Shown here: one piece after another, positions 1 to 9,341 of the stretch | Numbering within the stretch: the stretch's first letter is position 1 | How the letters are laid out: each line of letters begins with the position of its first letter | Assembly: GCA_030038435.1 (NCBI GenBank) | Contig: JASHOY010000411.1 | Coordinates: 1-36,992 of the forward strand | DNA: 36,992 nt | Reading direction: 5' to 3' | From: Acidobacteriaceae bacterium | GTDB taxonomy: Bacteria > Acidobacteriota > Terriglobia > Terriglobales > Acidobacteriaceae | Notes under the pieces: model-generated | Seen by the model: the letters and a program-made list of their open reading frames with translations, nothing else | What the model was told of the DNA's origin: nothing | Databases searched by the model: none | Program-made: the position numbers and the translations under genes

Positions 1-244
1 ATGGCTCAATCACTGGCCAATCCCGGGGAGCAGTGTGCCTGAACCATGGATGCGGGCGCCGGAATGACCTTCCGGTCGCCCGCAGATCCTGATAAACGCC
101 GGCTCAATTCACGATTCCAACAGTTTTCGCCGTAGGCGAAATGCAAATCCCAAGGAAATCCGCTGTAGCGCAGCGAATTTCAACAAGTTCCTAGAGCTGG
201 CTGGAAGAAATGGAGTCGCACTCGGTCATTTCAATGTCGCGGAC

Positions 245-1102
245 TTGGTCCTACTGCGGGCGGTGTTTTCTGCCGCGCAGGAGTTAGAGGTCCCGGTTCT
301 CGTCGGCGCGTCCGAGGGGGAGCGCGAGTTCATGGGAGTCCGTCAGATTGCGGCTCTGGTGCGAAGCTTGCGGGACGAATTTGATTTTCCTGTTTTTCTT
401 AACGCGGACCATACGCACACGCTGGAAAAGGCTATAGAAGCCGCCAAGGTGGGGTTCGACGCCGTGGTCTTCGACGCGTCCGCGCTGCCGCTTGAGCAAA
501 ATGCGCGCCAGACGAAGGAGGCGGTTGAGGCCCTCAAAACAATCAACCCCGCCTTCCTCGTTGAAGGGGAGATTGGCAATATCGGTACGGGATCTGAGAT
601 ACATGAACTCGCTCCTGATTTATCGAAATATCTGACCACTCCAGCAGAAGCGAAACAGTTTGTTGAATTCACGGGAATCGATGTGCTGGCTCCCGCCGTG
701 GGCAACATGCACGGCATGTCCCAGAAGATGGTGGAGGGAGAAAAGAGGAAACGCCTGGATATTGAGAGAATCGCTCAAATCAAGACGGCGGCTGGGGTTC
801 CGCTTACTCTGCACGGCGGATCGGGAACCGATGATGGAGATTTGCAGCGGGCGATCGCTGCCGGAATCAACATTGTTCACATCAACACCGAACTGCGAGT
901 CGCATGGAGAAATGGATTGGAGGCGGGCCTGGCGGCGCAGCCTCATCAGGTAGTCCCGTACAAGATCCTGCCTTTTGCAGTTGAATCCGTGAAAGAGACG
1001 ACTCTCGCGCGCTTAAGGCTCTTCAATCGTCTGGGGCGGCCTGCCAACCAGGAGAACGATGAGGCGACTTCGAGAGTGCAAGCTCAACGGGCGACGGCTT
1101 AA
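245..1102 (+). CDS. Class II fructose-bisphosphate/tagatose-bisphosphate aldolase family protein, 5' end unresolved
   Basis: Zinc-dependent class II aldolase homologue, expected to catalyse reversible aldol cleavage of a ketose bisphosphate in the cytoplasm. Counting from the TTG at 245, the family landmarks are NADH (53-56, catalytic Asp and zinc His), VEGEIG (106-111), GNMHG (His156), HGGSG (190-194) and the phosphate-binding INTELR (213-218). Length and order fit the family. Conserved N-terminal sequence (FNKFLELAGRNGVALGHFNVAD) lies in frame from 179, upstream of the TTG, but the frame has no ATG, GTG or TTG between the stop at 65-67 and 245. The TTG has no ribosome-binding site and would remove the first beta strand. 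The ATG at 141 is in another frame and hits a stop near 192. The gene therefore either starts at a rare codon or has a damaged 5' end. Which bisphosphate is used cannot be read from the sequence. Confidence 0.8.
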   Translation: MVLLRAVFSAAQELEVPVLVGASEGEREFMGVRQIAALVRSLRDEFDFPVFLNADHTHTLEKAIEAAKVGFDAVVFDASALPLEQNARQTKEAVEALKTINPAFLVEGEIGNIGTGSEIHELAPDLSKYLTTPAEAKQFVEFTGIDVLAPAVGNMHGMSQKMVEGEKRKRLDIERIAQIKTAAGVPLTLHGGSGTDDGDLQRAIAAGINIVHINTELRVAWRNGLEAGLAAQPHQVVPYKILPFAVESVKETTLARLRLFNRLGRPANQENDEATSRVQAQRATA

Positions 1103-1346
1103 GAGAATGCGGACTTGGCAAGCTGCGAAATGAAGTGTGGATGAGTGAAAAGGACTTCGTTCGATGGTTGAAGCTCATGGCTTGAGGTAATCAGGCCGGT
1201 GGGGCTGAAGAGGTGCGGCTGCGAAGCATCGAGCTTTGCCGACGCTGTCGAGTTATGCCGTTACGCAAAACGAACTCCTTATGATCGGCTTTACGGCGAT
1301 TGATTTCTTGCAACAACAAGATCGCAAGTGAAAACAGTGGGGAACA

Positions 1347-3803
1347 ATGAGCGATCAGCGTTTCTACCGGTGGCTTGAGCAGCAAGGCGAGGCCTTTGGG
1401 TGTCCCGGTATGGAACCGCGATGGACCTCGAGCGTGAAGGACGCGGTGTGTACGGCTTACGGGGCTTCGAGCCGCGTGTGGTTCACGTGTTCGCAAGGGA
1501 TTCTAAACGAGATCTATCACCCGACGATTGACCTTGCCCAGGTACGCGACATGGAGTTTCTGGTCAGCGATGGCGAGAGCTTTGCGCACGAAGAAAAGCG
1601 CGATATGGAGTCGAAGTTCGAGTACATCCACCCTGAAGCGCTTGGAGTGCGCTATGTGAACCGCGATCCAGAGGGTAGGTATGCGCTGACCAAGGAGATC
1701 ATCTGCGATCCGCACCACAGCGTGGTGGTGATTCGCGTGCGCTTGGAAGGGCGCGAGGACCTGCTGCCACGTTTGAGAATTTATGCGTTTTTGGCGCCCC
1801 ATCTGGATTGCGGAGGAGCAGGAAACATAGCGCGCGTGGTGGACTTAGCAGGGCGCAAAGCAGTGCTGGCGTGGAAGAACCAATGGTCGCTGGCGATGGC
1901 CGCGAGTTGCGGTTTCAGCCGCGTGAGTTGCGGCTTTGTGGACGTGAGCGACGGCTGGCAGGACCTGATGCAAAACTTCAGGATGGATTGGGAGTTTGGC
2001 TCGGCTACCAATGGCAACGTAGCGGTAATGGGCGAAATCGGCTGCGCGGAATACGGAACCGGAGATGCGCGCGAGTTCACTGTGGCAATCGGAATTGGCG
2101 AGGGCAGCCACACCGCGGGACAGAAGACGATGGGCTCGCTGGCGACGCCGTACGCAGAGTTGCGCAAACGGTTTATCGAGCAGTGGCAACGCGCGGCAAA
2201 TCCGGAGTGGCTGGCGGCGAAGGCGCGGGACGGAGGCAAGCTGATGCGCGCCGGTCACAACGTGCTGTTGGCGCACGAAGACAAAACCTATTCGGGAGCG
2301 TTTGTGGCATCGGCGTCGATTCCTTGGGGCCAAACAAAGGGCGACGACGATCTGGGCGGCTACCACCTGGTGTGGACGCGCGACATGGTGCAGACGGCAA
2401 CGGCGCTGCTGGCATGCGGGCGGACGGAGACGGCCCGACGTGCGCTGGTTTACCTAGCCTGCACGCAACTGCCCGACGGTGGATTCGCACAGAATTTCTG
2501 GATCGACGGAACACCGTACTGGGGCGGCAAGCAACTGGATGAAGTGGCGTTACCCATTATCCTGGCGTGGCGTTTGTGGAAAGCAAATGGGCTGGGCGAA
2601 CTGGAGATTTTCCCCTTCGTGGAACGGGCGGTAGGCGCCCTGGTGCGGAATGCCCCGATTACCCACCAGGAGCGGTGGGAAGAGAATGCGGGATATTCGC
2701 CATCGACGCTTGCCGCAGTCATTAGCGCGGTGATTTGCGCGGCAGACATGGCACGCGCGCACGACGCAGCAGAGATGGGGCAGTTTCTCGAAGAGTTTGC
2801 TGATTGGATTGAAGGGCATCTCGAAGACTGGACGGCGACCAACGACGGTGTTCTGCATCCCGAGATCAAGCGGTACTACGTGCGTATCCGTCCGCCCGAG
2901 TGCGGTGAGGCCTATGCGCATGATAGCTGCGGAAGGGAACTGATACGGCTGTCGAACCGGCCGCCTGGAACACGATACGAGTTTGAAGCGCGCGAGATTG
3001 TCGATGGCGGATTTCTGGAATTGGTGCGCTACGGGGTACGGCAGGCCGACGACCCGCTGATCGTGGATACGCTGAAGGTGGTGGATGCAGTGCTGAAGTG
3101 CGATTTGCCGCAGGGACCGGGATGGTTGCGCTACAACTGGGATGGTTATGGGCAGCGCGCGGACGGCCTCGGCTACGAAGGGTGGGGTCAGGGACGGGTG
3201 TGGCCGCTGCTGACGGGCGAACGCGCCCATTATGAGTTGGCGGCAGGTAATGGCGTGATTCCACTGATTGAAACCTACGAAAAATTTGCCACGAGCGGGC
3301 AGATGCTGCCGGAACAGGTGTGGGACGAAGCAGACATGCCGGAACGCAGCATGCGGCAAGGGCAGCCTGCGGGATCAGCTGTGCCACTGGTGTGGGCGCA
3401 TGCGGAGTATTTGAAGCTGCTGCGATCGGCGGTGGATGGCAAGGTGTTCGACCACATCGATCCCGTGTACGAACGTTACTGCGGCTCTGATGGGAAAAAG
3501 AAGCCGCGATACAACGTGGAGATTTACAGCAGGCGACGGCCAATCGGAAGCATCGAGTCGGGAAAGATTCTGCGAATTTTGGATGAGTCGCCGTTTGAGG
3601 CAACCTGGACCGACGATGGCTGGCAGACAACCCGCACGGCGAAGAGCCGCACGCTGGGAAGTGTCGGATTTAGCGCGGATATCGCGCCTGCGGTCGGAAG
3701 CCGGGAAGTGGAATTTGCGCTGCGCTGGCCGGAAAAGGATGCCTGGCTTGGTTACAACGTGAAAGTCAAGGTGGATGCAGCTAAGGATGAGCTGAACGCG
3801 TGA
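1347..3803 (+). CDS. GH15 glucoamylase (glucan 1,4-alpha-glucosidase)
   Basis: Hydrolyses alpha-1,4 (and slowly alpha-1,6) glucans from the non-reducing end to release glucose. The 818-residue protein has the bacterial layout: an N-terminal beta-sandwich domain (about 1-270) followed by an (alpha/alpha)6 barrel. Barrel landmarks are GYHLVWTRDMVQTATALLACG-type helix sequence near 335-355, ERWEENAGYSPST with the general-acid candidate Glu445/446, and LTGERAHYELAAG with the catalytic-base Glu625. No signal peptide is seen, so it probably acts on internal glycogen or imported maltodextrin. The ATG has a GGGGA ribosome-binding site about 5 nt upstream. A short tail beyond the barrel carries many charged residues. 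It is separated by 244 bp from the aldolase homologue and by 223 bp from transketolase, so co-transcription is not evident. Confidence 0.9.
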   Translation: MSDQRFYRWLEQQGEAFGCPGMEPRWTSSVKDAVCTAYGASSRVWFTCSQGILNEIYHPTIDLAQVRDMEFLVSDGESFAHEEKRDMESKFEYIHPEALGVRYVNRDPEGRYALTKEIICDPHHSVVVIRVRLEGREDLLPRLRIYAFLAPHLDCGGAGNIARVVDLAGRKAVLAWKNQWSLAMAASCGFSRVSCGFVDVSDGWQDLMQNFRMDWEFGSATNGNVAVMGEIGCAEYGTGDAREFTVAIGIGEGSHTAGQKTMGSLATPYAELRKRFIEQWQRAANPEWLAAKARDGGKLMRAGHNVLLAHEDKTYSGAFVASASIPWGQTKGDDDLGGYHLVWTRDMVQTATALLACGRTETARRALVYLACTQLPDGGFAQNFWIDGTPYWGGKQLDEVALPIILAWRLWKANGLGELEIFPFVERAVGALVRNAPITHQERWEENAGYSPSTLAAVISAVICAADMARAHDAAEMGQFLEEFADWIEGHLEDWTATNDGVLHPEIKRYYVRIRPPECGEAYAHDSCGRELIRLSNRPPGTRYEFEAREIVDGGFLELVRYGVRQADDPLIVDTLKVVDAVLKCDLPQGPGWLRYNWDGYGQRADGLGYEGWGQGRVWPLLTGERAHYELAAGNGVIPLIETYEKFATSGQMLPEQVWDEADMPERSMRQGQPAGSAVPLVWAHAEYLKLLRSAVDGKVFDHIDPVYERYCGSDGKKKPRYNVEIYSRRRPIGSIESGKILRILDESPFEATWTDDGWQTTRTAKSRTLGSVGFSADIAPAVGSREVEFALRWPEKDAWLGYNVKVKVDAAKDELNA

Positions 3804-4026
3804 GGTTTTTGCTATCGACTTTCGCCGCGCCTAAAGAGGTGATGATGTCTTGGCATTTGCGGCACGTCGGAAGCCCTGGCTCTTCCAGACATCGATTCTG
3901 CCGCAACGTGTGAAAAGGGTGTTCTTTCATGACAAAGGTTTGTCCAGAGATTTCTGGGCACACATTCACTACGGGAATTTGCGCTGTGATTCACAGTTCA
4001 GCGAAAGGAAGTCCAAGAGATACCTT

Positions 4027-5061
4027 ATGACTACCAGTGTTGCTTCTGTCTCACTCGATCAGCTTTCAATTGACACGCTGCGCCTGCTCGCCGTGGATAG
4101 CGTGGAAAAGGCCAGGAGCGGCCATCCCGGAACGCCGTTGGGATGCGCACCGATTGCATACCTGCTGTTCAATAAGTTGATAAAGCACAATCCCGCGCAC
4201 TCCAAGTGGGCTGATCGCGACCGCTTTGTGCTGTCCAACGGTCACGGTTCGATGCTGCTCTACGGAACCCTGTTTTTGTCGGGCTACAAGATCACGCTTG
4301 ACGACCTGAGGAGCTTCCGCCAGTTCGGATCGAAGACGCTGGGGCATCCCGAATATGGATGGCCGGATGGCGTAGAAGTAACGACCGGTCCGTTGGGGCA
4401 GGGCTTCGGTATGGCCGTGGGTTTGGCCATCGCGGAGAAGCACCTGGCGGCGACGTATAACAGACCGGGCTTCAATGTAGTGGATCACCATACCTATATG
4501 CTTTGCGGTGATGGCGATTTGATGGAAGGTCTTTCGCACGAGGCAGCGTCACTGGCCGGAACATTGAAGCTGGGCAAGCTGATCGCGCTTTATGACGACA
4601 ATCTGGTCTCACTCGACGGACCCACAGAGTGGAGCTTTACCGAGGACCGGTACAAGCGGTTCGAGGCCTACATCTGGCACGTACAGCGCGTGCTGGACGG
4701 GAACGACCTGGCCGCGATTGAAGCGGCGATTGCATCGGCGAAGGCCGAGGAAGGTAGACCGTCATTCATTGCGGTGCGCACGGTGATCGGTTACGGAAGC
4801 CCGAGAGCGGGTACAAACAAAGTGCACGGCGAAGCGATGGGCGCGGCGGATGCGGCGGCAACGAAGAAGTTTTTCGGATTCCCGGAGGATCGGAGTTTTG
4901 TAGTGCCCGACGATGCGCTGGCCAACTGGCGCAAGGTGGTGGAGCGCGGCGCCGCGCAGGAAGCGGAGTGGAACAAACTCTTCGCGAGCTATGCGGCCGC
5001 ATTCCCTGAACTCGCGGGGGAGTTCGAGCGGACGCAGGCAGGCAAGCAAGCTGCGCCCTAG
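4027..5061 (+). CDS. tkt: Transketolase, N-terminal (thiamine-diphosphate) part, first frame
   Basis: Transketolase moves two-carbon ketol units between sugar phosphates in the non-oxidative pentose phosphate pathway. This frame encodes the PP domain: [16 protein letters not shown] near residue 30, [11 protein letters not shown] near 70, the thiamine-diphosphate/metal motif [18 protein letters not shown], then LIALYDDN. The start at 4027 ([15 protein letters not shown]) is preferred over an upstream in-frame codon at 3850 because homology begins here and the upstream stretch has no family features. The frame stops at TAG 5059-5061 after 344 residues, in the linker before the pyrimidine domain. 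The rest of the enzyme continues immediately in the +1 frame; both parts together give about 667 residues, the normal length. The stop is either a sequencing or mutational insertion in a C run, or a site of +1 ribosomal frameshifting. Confidence 0.85.
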   Translation: MTTSVASVSLDQLSIDTLRLLAVDSVEKARSGHPGTPLGCAPIAYLLFNKLIKHNPAHSKWADRDRFVLSNGHGSMLLYGTLFLSGYKITLDDLRSFRQFGSKTLGHPEYGWPDGVEVTTGPLGQGFGMAVGLAIAEKHLAATYNRPGFNVVDHHTYMLCGDGDLMEGLSHEAASLAGTLKLGKLIALYDDNLVSLDGPTEWSFTEDRYKRFEAYIWHVQRVLDGNDLAAIEAAIASAKAEEGRPSFIAVRTVIGYGSPRAGTNKVHGEAMGAADAAATKKFFGFPEDRSFVVPDDALANWRKVVERGAAQEAEWNKLFASYAAAFPELAGEFERTQAGKQAAP

Positions 5062-5062
5062 A
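5056..5062 (+). other. CCC-TAG-A frameshift site inside transketolase
   Basis: The upstream frame reads GCG CCC TAG and the downstream frame reads CCT AGA TGG. A proline tRNA slipping from CCC to CCT would skip one base and restore the protein. A proline codon that can re-pair one base further on, followed by a slow stop codon, is the known form of +1 frameshift-prone sites. Removing one C from the run would also restore the frame, so an indel is the simpler alternative. No obvious upstream Shine-Dalgarno-like stimulator was seen. Confidence 0.5.
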
Positions 5063-6031
5063 TGGGAGAAGGCAATTCCCAGCTTCACGACGGAGAAGCC
5101 GGTGGCAACGCGCAACGCGGGCCAGCAAGTGATGGCCACGATCTTCAACGATGTGCCGGAGCTGTTTGGCGGTGCGGCGGATTTGACCGCGTCGACAAAG
5201 ACGATCTTCAAAAATTCACCGCATTTTGCAGACGATCCAACCGGCCGCAACGTGTTTTTTGGCGTGCGCGAGCTGGGAATGTGCGCGGCGGTGAACGGAA
5301 TAGCGGTGCACGGAGGGCTGCGGCCGTTCGGGTCGACGTTCTTCGTGTTTTCCGACTACGCGAAGCCGGCACTGAGAATTGCAGCAATCATGAAGGCGAA
5401 TTCTCTCTTTGTGTTCACGCACGATTCGATCGGCCTGGGCGAGGACGGGCCGACGCACGAGCCGGTTGAACACCTGATGGCGTTGCGCGCGGTGCCGCTC
5501 ATGACCGATTTCCGCCACGCTGATGCGAACGAAACCGCAGCGGCGTGGCGGCTGGCGCTGGAGCGCGGCGGGCCAACGTTCTTGGCGCTGACGCGGCAAG
5601 ATCTGCCGGTGATCGACGCAGCCAGGCGTGACGTTTACGGCGGCGTCAGCAAGGGAGCCTATGTTCTGGAGGACGCGGCGCATCCGCAGGTGGTTTTGAT
5701 CGCGACCGGATCAGAGGTCTCAGTGACACTGGGTGCGGCCAAACTGCTTGCCGGGGACGGAATCACGGCGCGCGTGGTCAGCATGCCCAGTTGGAGGATC
5801 TTCGAGGAGCAACCGGATGAATACCAGCTGAGCGTGCTGCCGGCGGATGTGCCCAAGCTGGCGGTGGAAGCGGGCGCCACCCAAGTCTGGTGGAAGTATG
5901 TGGGCACTGGTGGCGATGTTGTTGGGATTGACCGGTTTGGTGCGTCGGCGCCGGGCAAAATCGTGATGGCCGAGCTTGGCTTCACGCCGGAGAACGTCGC
6001 GGCGAGGGCGAAGAGGATCGTAAAGCGGTGA
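5063..6031 (+). CDS. tkt: Transketolase, C-terminal (pyrimidine and C-terminal domain) part, second frame
   Basis: Continuation of the transketolase in the +1 frame, beginning with WEKAIPSFTTEKPVATRNAG, the usual start of the pyrimidine-binding domain. It contains FGGAADLTASTKT, the sugar-phosphate region VFTHDSIGLGEDGPTHEP, and a C-terminal domain with VVSMPSWRIFEEQ. All normal domains are present, so only the reading frame is broken. No start codon with a ribosome-binding site lies at the domain boundary. ATG 5062 overlaps the stop of the first part but is in the wrong frame, so independent translation is unlikely. The natural join is CCC read as CCU across the stop, which yields an uninterrupted AAPRWEKA linker. 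Whether the living cell makes full-length enzyme from this copy is not decidable here. Confidence 0.85.
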   Translation, partial: WEKAIPSFTTEKPVATRNAGQQVMATIFNDVPELFGGAADLTASTKTIFKNSPHFADDPTGRNVFFGVRELGMCAAVNGIAVHGGLRPFGSTFFVFSDYAKPALRIAAIMKANSLFVFTHDSIGLGEDGPTHEPVEHLMALRAVPLMTDFRHADANETAAAWRLALERGGPTFLALTRQDLPVIDAARRDVYGGVSKGAYVLEDAAHPQVVLIATGSEVSVTLGAAKLLAGDGITARVVSMPSWRIFEEQPDEYQLSVLPADVPKLAVEAGATQVWWKYVGTGGDVVGIDRFGASAPGKIVMAELGFTPENVAARAKRIVKR

Positions 6032-6185
6032 ACAGTGGACACGATTCTGTTGTCAGCATTCCGGGCCGAAGCTTCAACAGTAGGGGCACAGCTTTGACGG
6101 TATTGAGGCAGCAGCTTCATGGGCGACATTTGCACATCGTGGCGTCGGCCCGAATATCTCTTATCGACAGAGAGGCCGTGTAACG

Positions 6186-7118
6186 ATGGGAACTGAATCT
6201 ACAGTCGCAAAAATCGCGTTGCCCGCAAGGTTAGTACCGCGCGAAAAACTTCATCTTCGATTTCTAATCGACTACTGGGCATTAACGAAACCCGAAGTAA
6301 ACCTCCTGATCGCGATTGCCGTCTTTGCAGGCTTTTGCCTGGCACGGCCTATCACTCTGCAAGGCTTTCCATTTGCTCTGCTCATCAATACCTTGCTCGG
6401 TTCTTTGCTGATCGCTGGTGGAACCGGAGCGCTCAACCAGGTCATCGAACGCGAGTTCGATTCGCAGATGCGCCGGACATCGAGAAGGTCTCTGGTTGCT
6501 GGAAGCATCCGGCCGGTTCCGGCTTTGTGGTTTGGGATTCTCATGTCGCTTGGGGGCGCTGCTTACCTTGCCCTGACCGTCAATTTGCTGTCGAGTTTGA
6601 TCGCCGCACTCACACTTGTCAGCTATTTGGCTATCTACACGCCGCTGAAAAGGAAAACGCCGATGTGCACATTCGTTGGCGCCTTGCCGGGAGCGGCTCC
6701 CCCGCTGATTGGCTGGGCCGCTGCATCAGGGAGCTTGAGTTTCGAAGCGTGGCTGCTCTATGCGATACTCTTCCTTTGGCAGTTCCCACATTCTATGGCG
6801 ATCGCCTGGATGTATCGTGAGGACTATGATCGTGCCGGCTACCAGGTTCTCCCGTCACACGAGAACAGGCAAAAATTCGTCGCATTGCAAAGCGTTATGC
6901 CGGCGTTGCTGCTGGTCCCGATCAGTTTGCTTCCAGCACTTCTCGGCGATGAAGGACGAATATATCTGGTGGGAGCCGTACTGCTGGACATGACTTTCTT
7001 ATATCGTGCAGCACGGATGGCCTTTAGTCGATCGAATGGTATCGCCCGCCAGTTGCTGCTTGCTTCGATCGTCTATCTGCCATCCGTCTTTCTGTTGATG
7101 TTCGTCGACAGGAATTGA
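6186..7118 (+). CDS. ctaB: Protoheme IX farnesyltransferase (heme O synthase)
   Basis: UbiA-superfamily membrane prenyltransferase that adds a farnesyl group to heme b to make heme O for heme-copper oxidases. At 310 residues it has the family's usual length and about eight or nine hydrophobic segments. The first aspartate-rich prenyl-diphosphate motif is NQVIEREFDSQMRRT (about 84-98). YTPLKRKTP and the second acidic motif in WMYREDYDRAGYQ follow. TKPEV at 35-39 is the typical entry to the first helix. GAGAGG lies 9 nt before the ATG. No cytochrome oxidase, CtaA or assembly genes are beside it, which is unusual because ctaB normally sits in a cox cluster. Here it is between two pentose phosphate genes and appears to be a stand-alone copy. 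Confidence 0.92.
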   Translation: MGTESTVAKIALPARLVPREKLHLRFLIDYWALTKPEVNLLIAIAVFAGFCLARPITLQGFPFALLINTLLGSLLIAGGTGALNQVIEREFDSQMRRTSRRSLVAGSIRPVPALWFGILMSLGGAAYLALTVNLLSSLIAALTLVSYLAIYTPLKRKTPMCTFVGALPGAAPPLIGWAAASGSLSFEAWLLYAILFLWQFPHSMAIAWMYREDYDRAGYQVLPSHENRQKFVALQSVMPALLLVPISLLPALLGDEGRIYLVGAVLLDMTFLYRAARMAFSRSNGIARQLLLASIVYLPSVFLLMFVDRN

Positions 7119-7308
7119 ACCTGGTTCAAAGCGACAATAGACGAAGACGTAGCAATTCCCGTTCTATCCGCCGGGCTCGGTCGACGCTTCACCTCGCGCG
7201 GTGAAGCAAGCTGTCAAAGGAAGTGGTTCTCGGCGACGTGCTTCGGCATTGGCGGCCACATGGAAAAAGCCGCCGGCAAATGCACTTTTGGGAAAAAGGA
7301 GTTCGGTT

Positions 7309-8718
7309 ATGCACAAATCCCAATCGGACGCCCTGGTCTTCTTCGGCGCCACCGGCGATCTGGCCTATAAGAAGATTTTTCCAGCGCTCCAGGCGATGGT
7401 GAAACGAGGGCATCTCGACGTGCCGGTAATCGGTGTGGCCAAGGCCGGCTGGAATCTCGATCAACTTCGTCAACGGGCGCGCGACAGTGTTGAGAAGCAC
7501 GGGGGAATCGATGCCGTGGCCTTCACCAAGCTATGCAATTTACTGCGCTACGTGGATGGAGACTACAATGACCCGCTTACCTTCCAAGCGATCCGCCAAA
7601 AACTTGACGGGGCAGAACGGCCGGCGCATTACCTCGCCATACCGCCTCTGCTATTTGAGACCGTGGTAGAGCAATTGGCAAAATCGGGATCCTCCCAGGG
7701 CGCCCGTGTGGTTGTTGAGAAACCCTTCGGCCATGACCTTTCCTCTGCTCAAGAGCTCAACCGTATTCTTCATTCAGTCTTCCCAGAGTCAGAAATCTTT
7801 CGCATTGACCACTATCTCGGCAAACGTCCAGTGAACAACGTGGTAATCTTCCGGTTCGCCAACGCATTCATGGAACCTTTCTGGAATCGGAATTATATTG
7901 AGAGCGTCCAGATCACAATGGCGGAAGATTTTGGTGTGCAAGGCCGGGGCGCCTTCTACGATCAAACCGGCGCCATTCGCGACGTCATCCAGAACCATTT
8001 GTTCCAGGTCCTCTCCAACCTTGCCATGGAGCCTCCTGTTCGCACCGATAGCGAGACGATTCGTGATGAGAAGGTCAAGGTCTTGAAAGCAATTCAATCT
8101 CTCGATGCGAAGAATCTGGTCCGCGGGCAGTTCCGTGGTTATCGGCAAGAGGGCGGGGTGCGGCCCGATTCGAACGTAGAGACATTTGCGGCACTGCGTC
8201 TGGATATCGATTCCTGGCGTTGGAAGGGCGTACCGTTCTACATCCGCGCGGGAAAGGTCTTGCCGGTGACTTGTACCGAGGTCTTTGCCCGATTGCGAAA
8301 GCCGCCGACCATCTTGAAGGATAGCATTGTGTCGAACAATCATATGCGGTTCCGGATCAGTCCCGAGATGGCCATTGCCATCGGCGCTACGGCGATGTCC
8401 GCCGGGGAGGTGCTTGAGGGTCAGCACGTCGAAATCATGGCCAGCCGCCATCCCTGCCCGGATGAGATGGATGCCTACGAGCGCGTGCTCGGAGACGCGA
8501 TGGCTGGCGATGCTACCTTGTTTGCCCGCCAGGACTATGTGGAGGAGGCTTGGAGGATTGTCGATCCTGCGCTGAAAGCCGGCACTCCAGTCTATGAATA
8601 CGAGCAAGGCTCCTGGGGGCCGGGCGAGGTCGAACAGAGGGTATCACCGGAAGCTGGGTGGCACAACCCGTTAGTCGCAGAGGATGCAAATGCGGGGCAA
8701 AGCGCAGTGCCATGCTGA
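7309..8718 (+). CDS. zwf: Glucose-6-phosphate 1-dehydrogenase
   Basis: Oxidises glucose-6-phosphate to 6-phosphogluconolactone with NAD(P)+, the entry step of the oxidative pentose phosphate pathway. The start at 7309 is chosen because AAGGAG lies 7 nt upstream and homology begins there; the earlier in-frame GTG at 7201 adds a basic low-complexity leader without family support. Motifs are the nucleotide-binding GATGDLA (13-19), EKPFGHD (137-143) and the active-site RIDHYLGK (165-172). The 469 residues match the usual length. The C-terminal beta/alpha domain is complete to the WxPGE-like SWGPGEVEQ. The next step enzymes (6-phosphogluconolactonase and dehydrogenase) are not in the window. Confidence 0.95.
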   Translation: MHKSQSDALVFFGATGDLAYKKIFPALQAMVKRGHLDVPVIGVAKAGWNLDQLRQRARDSVEKHGGIDAVAFTKLCNLLRYVDGDYNDPLTFQAIRQKLDGAERPAHYLAIPPLLFETVVEQLAKSGSSQGARVVVEKPFGHDLSSAQELNRILHSVFPESEIFRIDHYLGKRPVNNVVIFRFANAFMEPFWNRNYIESVQITMAEDFGVQGRGAFYDQTGAIRDVIQNHLFQVLSNLAMEPPVRTDSETIRDEKVKVLKAIQSLDAKNLVRGQFRGYRQEGGVRPDSNVETFAALRLDIDSWRWKGVPFYIRAGKVLPVTCTEVFARLRKPPTILKDSIVSNNHMRFRISPEMAIAIGATAMSAGEVLEGQHVEIMASRHPCPDEMDAYERVLGDAMAGDATLFARQDYVEEAWRIVDPALKAGTPVYEYEQGSWGPGEVEQRVSPEAGWHNPLVAEDANAGQSAVPC

Positions 8719-8993
8719 GGAGAGCTCTCTGCTCCTGCCAATGCGTGAGCGTCACGGCCAGTTCAAGGAGATGGGCCACGGGGACTGTCAAGCAGGCTGG
8801 CGTAGTCGCTGATGCAGAGACCGCCCTTTTGAGAATTCGAGTTAGCACTCGCTCCGCGGCAGGAGGAGAGAGGAGCGTATAACGAGAAACTGCTCGCCTC
8901 CAATTGTGATGATTTGGGAAAATCGGCGCTTTTTCGTGCCCGTCTGAGCAACGCGTGCTGTTGCCTGGCTGGGTTTAGTGATGCACTGGAGTT

Positions 8994-9338
8994 ATGAGCG
9001 AAGCGGGAGTGGTGCGGAAGCGACGTAGCCGCGCTGAGGTGGAGGCGCTGGTTGCGGAATTTGAAGCGAGTGGATTGATGCGGGCGGTCTTTTGCCAGTA
9101 GCGTGGTCTGGCTGTAGGCACGTTGGATAAGTACCGTCGACGCGTGCAAATGAAGCCGCAGTCGAGAGCTGGATCTCTGCTCCCAGTGGAAGTGGTCTCG
9201 CCTTCACGCGATGCTGAGCGCGGAACCCGGGACGGCGTCCTGGTTGTTGAGCTGCAAAGTGGGCGTCGGATCGAAGTGGATCGGGGATTCGATGCGCAGA
9301 CCTTGGAGCGCCTGCTGTCTGTATTGGACAGGGCGTAG
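8994..9338 (+). pseudogene. tnpA: IS66 TnpA (Orf1) with in-frame stop
   Basis: IS66 accessory protein with a short HTH. Reading from ATG 8994 gives MSEAGVVRKRRSRAEVEALV and the family pattern up to VFCQ, then TAG at 9099-9101. The same frame continues RGLAVGTLDKYRRRV, which is the expected recognition helix and onward sequence, to the stop at 9336-9338. A single substitution explains the break (probably CAG to TAG). The 71-residue stretch after the stop is the C-terminal half, not a separate gene. The tnpB start follows 3 bp after the stop, as in intact elements. Confidence 0.8.
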
Positions 9339-9341
9339 GCG

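Noticed and set aside
1..42. Short frame MAQSLANPGEQCA ending at 42
   Set aside because: It may be the end of a gene outside the window, but 13 residues give no support.
2550..3359. Minus-strand open frame of 269 residues inside the glucoamylase gene
   Set aside because: GC-rich shadow frame; glucoamylase motifs on the + strand explain the region.
5062..5469. Independent start at ATG 5062 overlapping the transketolase stop
   Set aside because: It reads a frame with no transketolase sequence; the C-terminal half is in the neighbouring frame.
7201..7308. Upstream GTG start for zwf
   Set aside because: No family homology in the extra 36 residues; AAGGAG sits correctly before ATG 7309.
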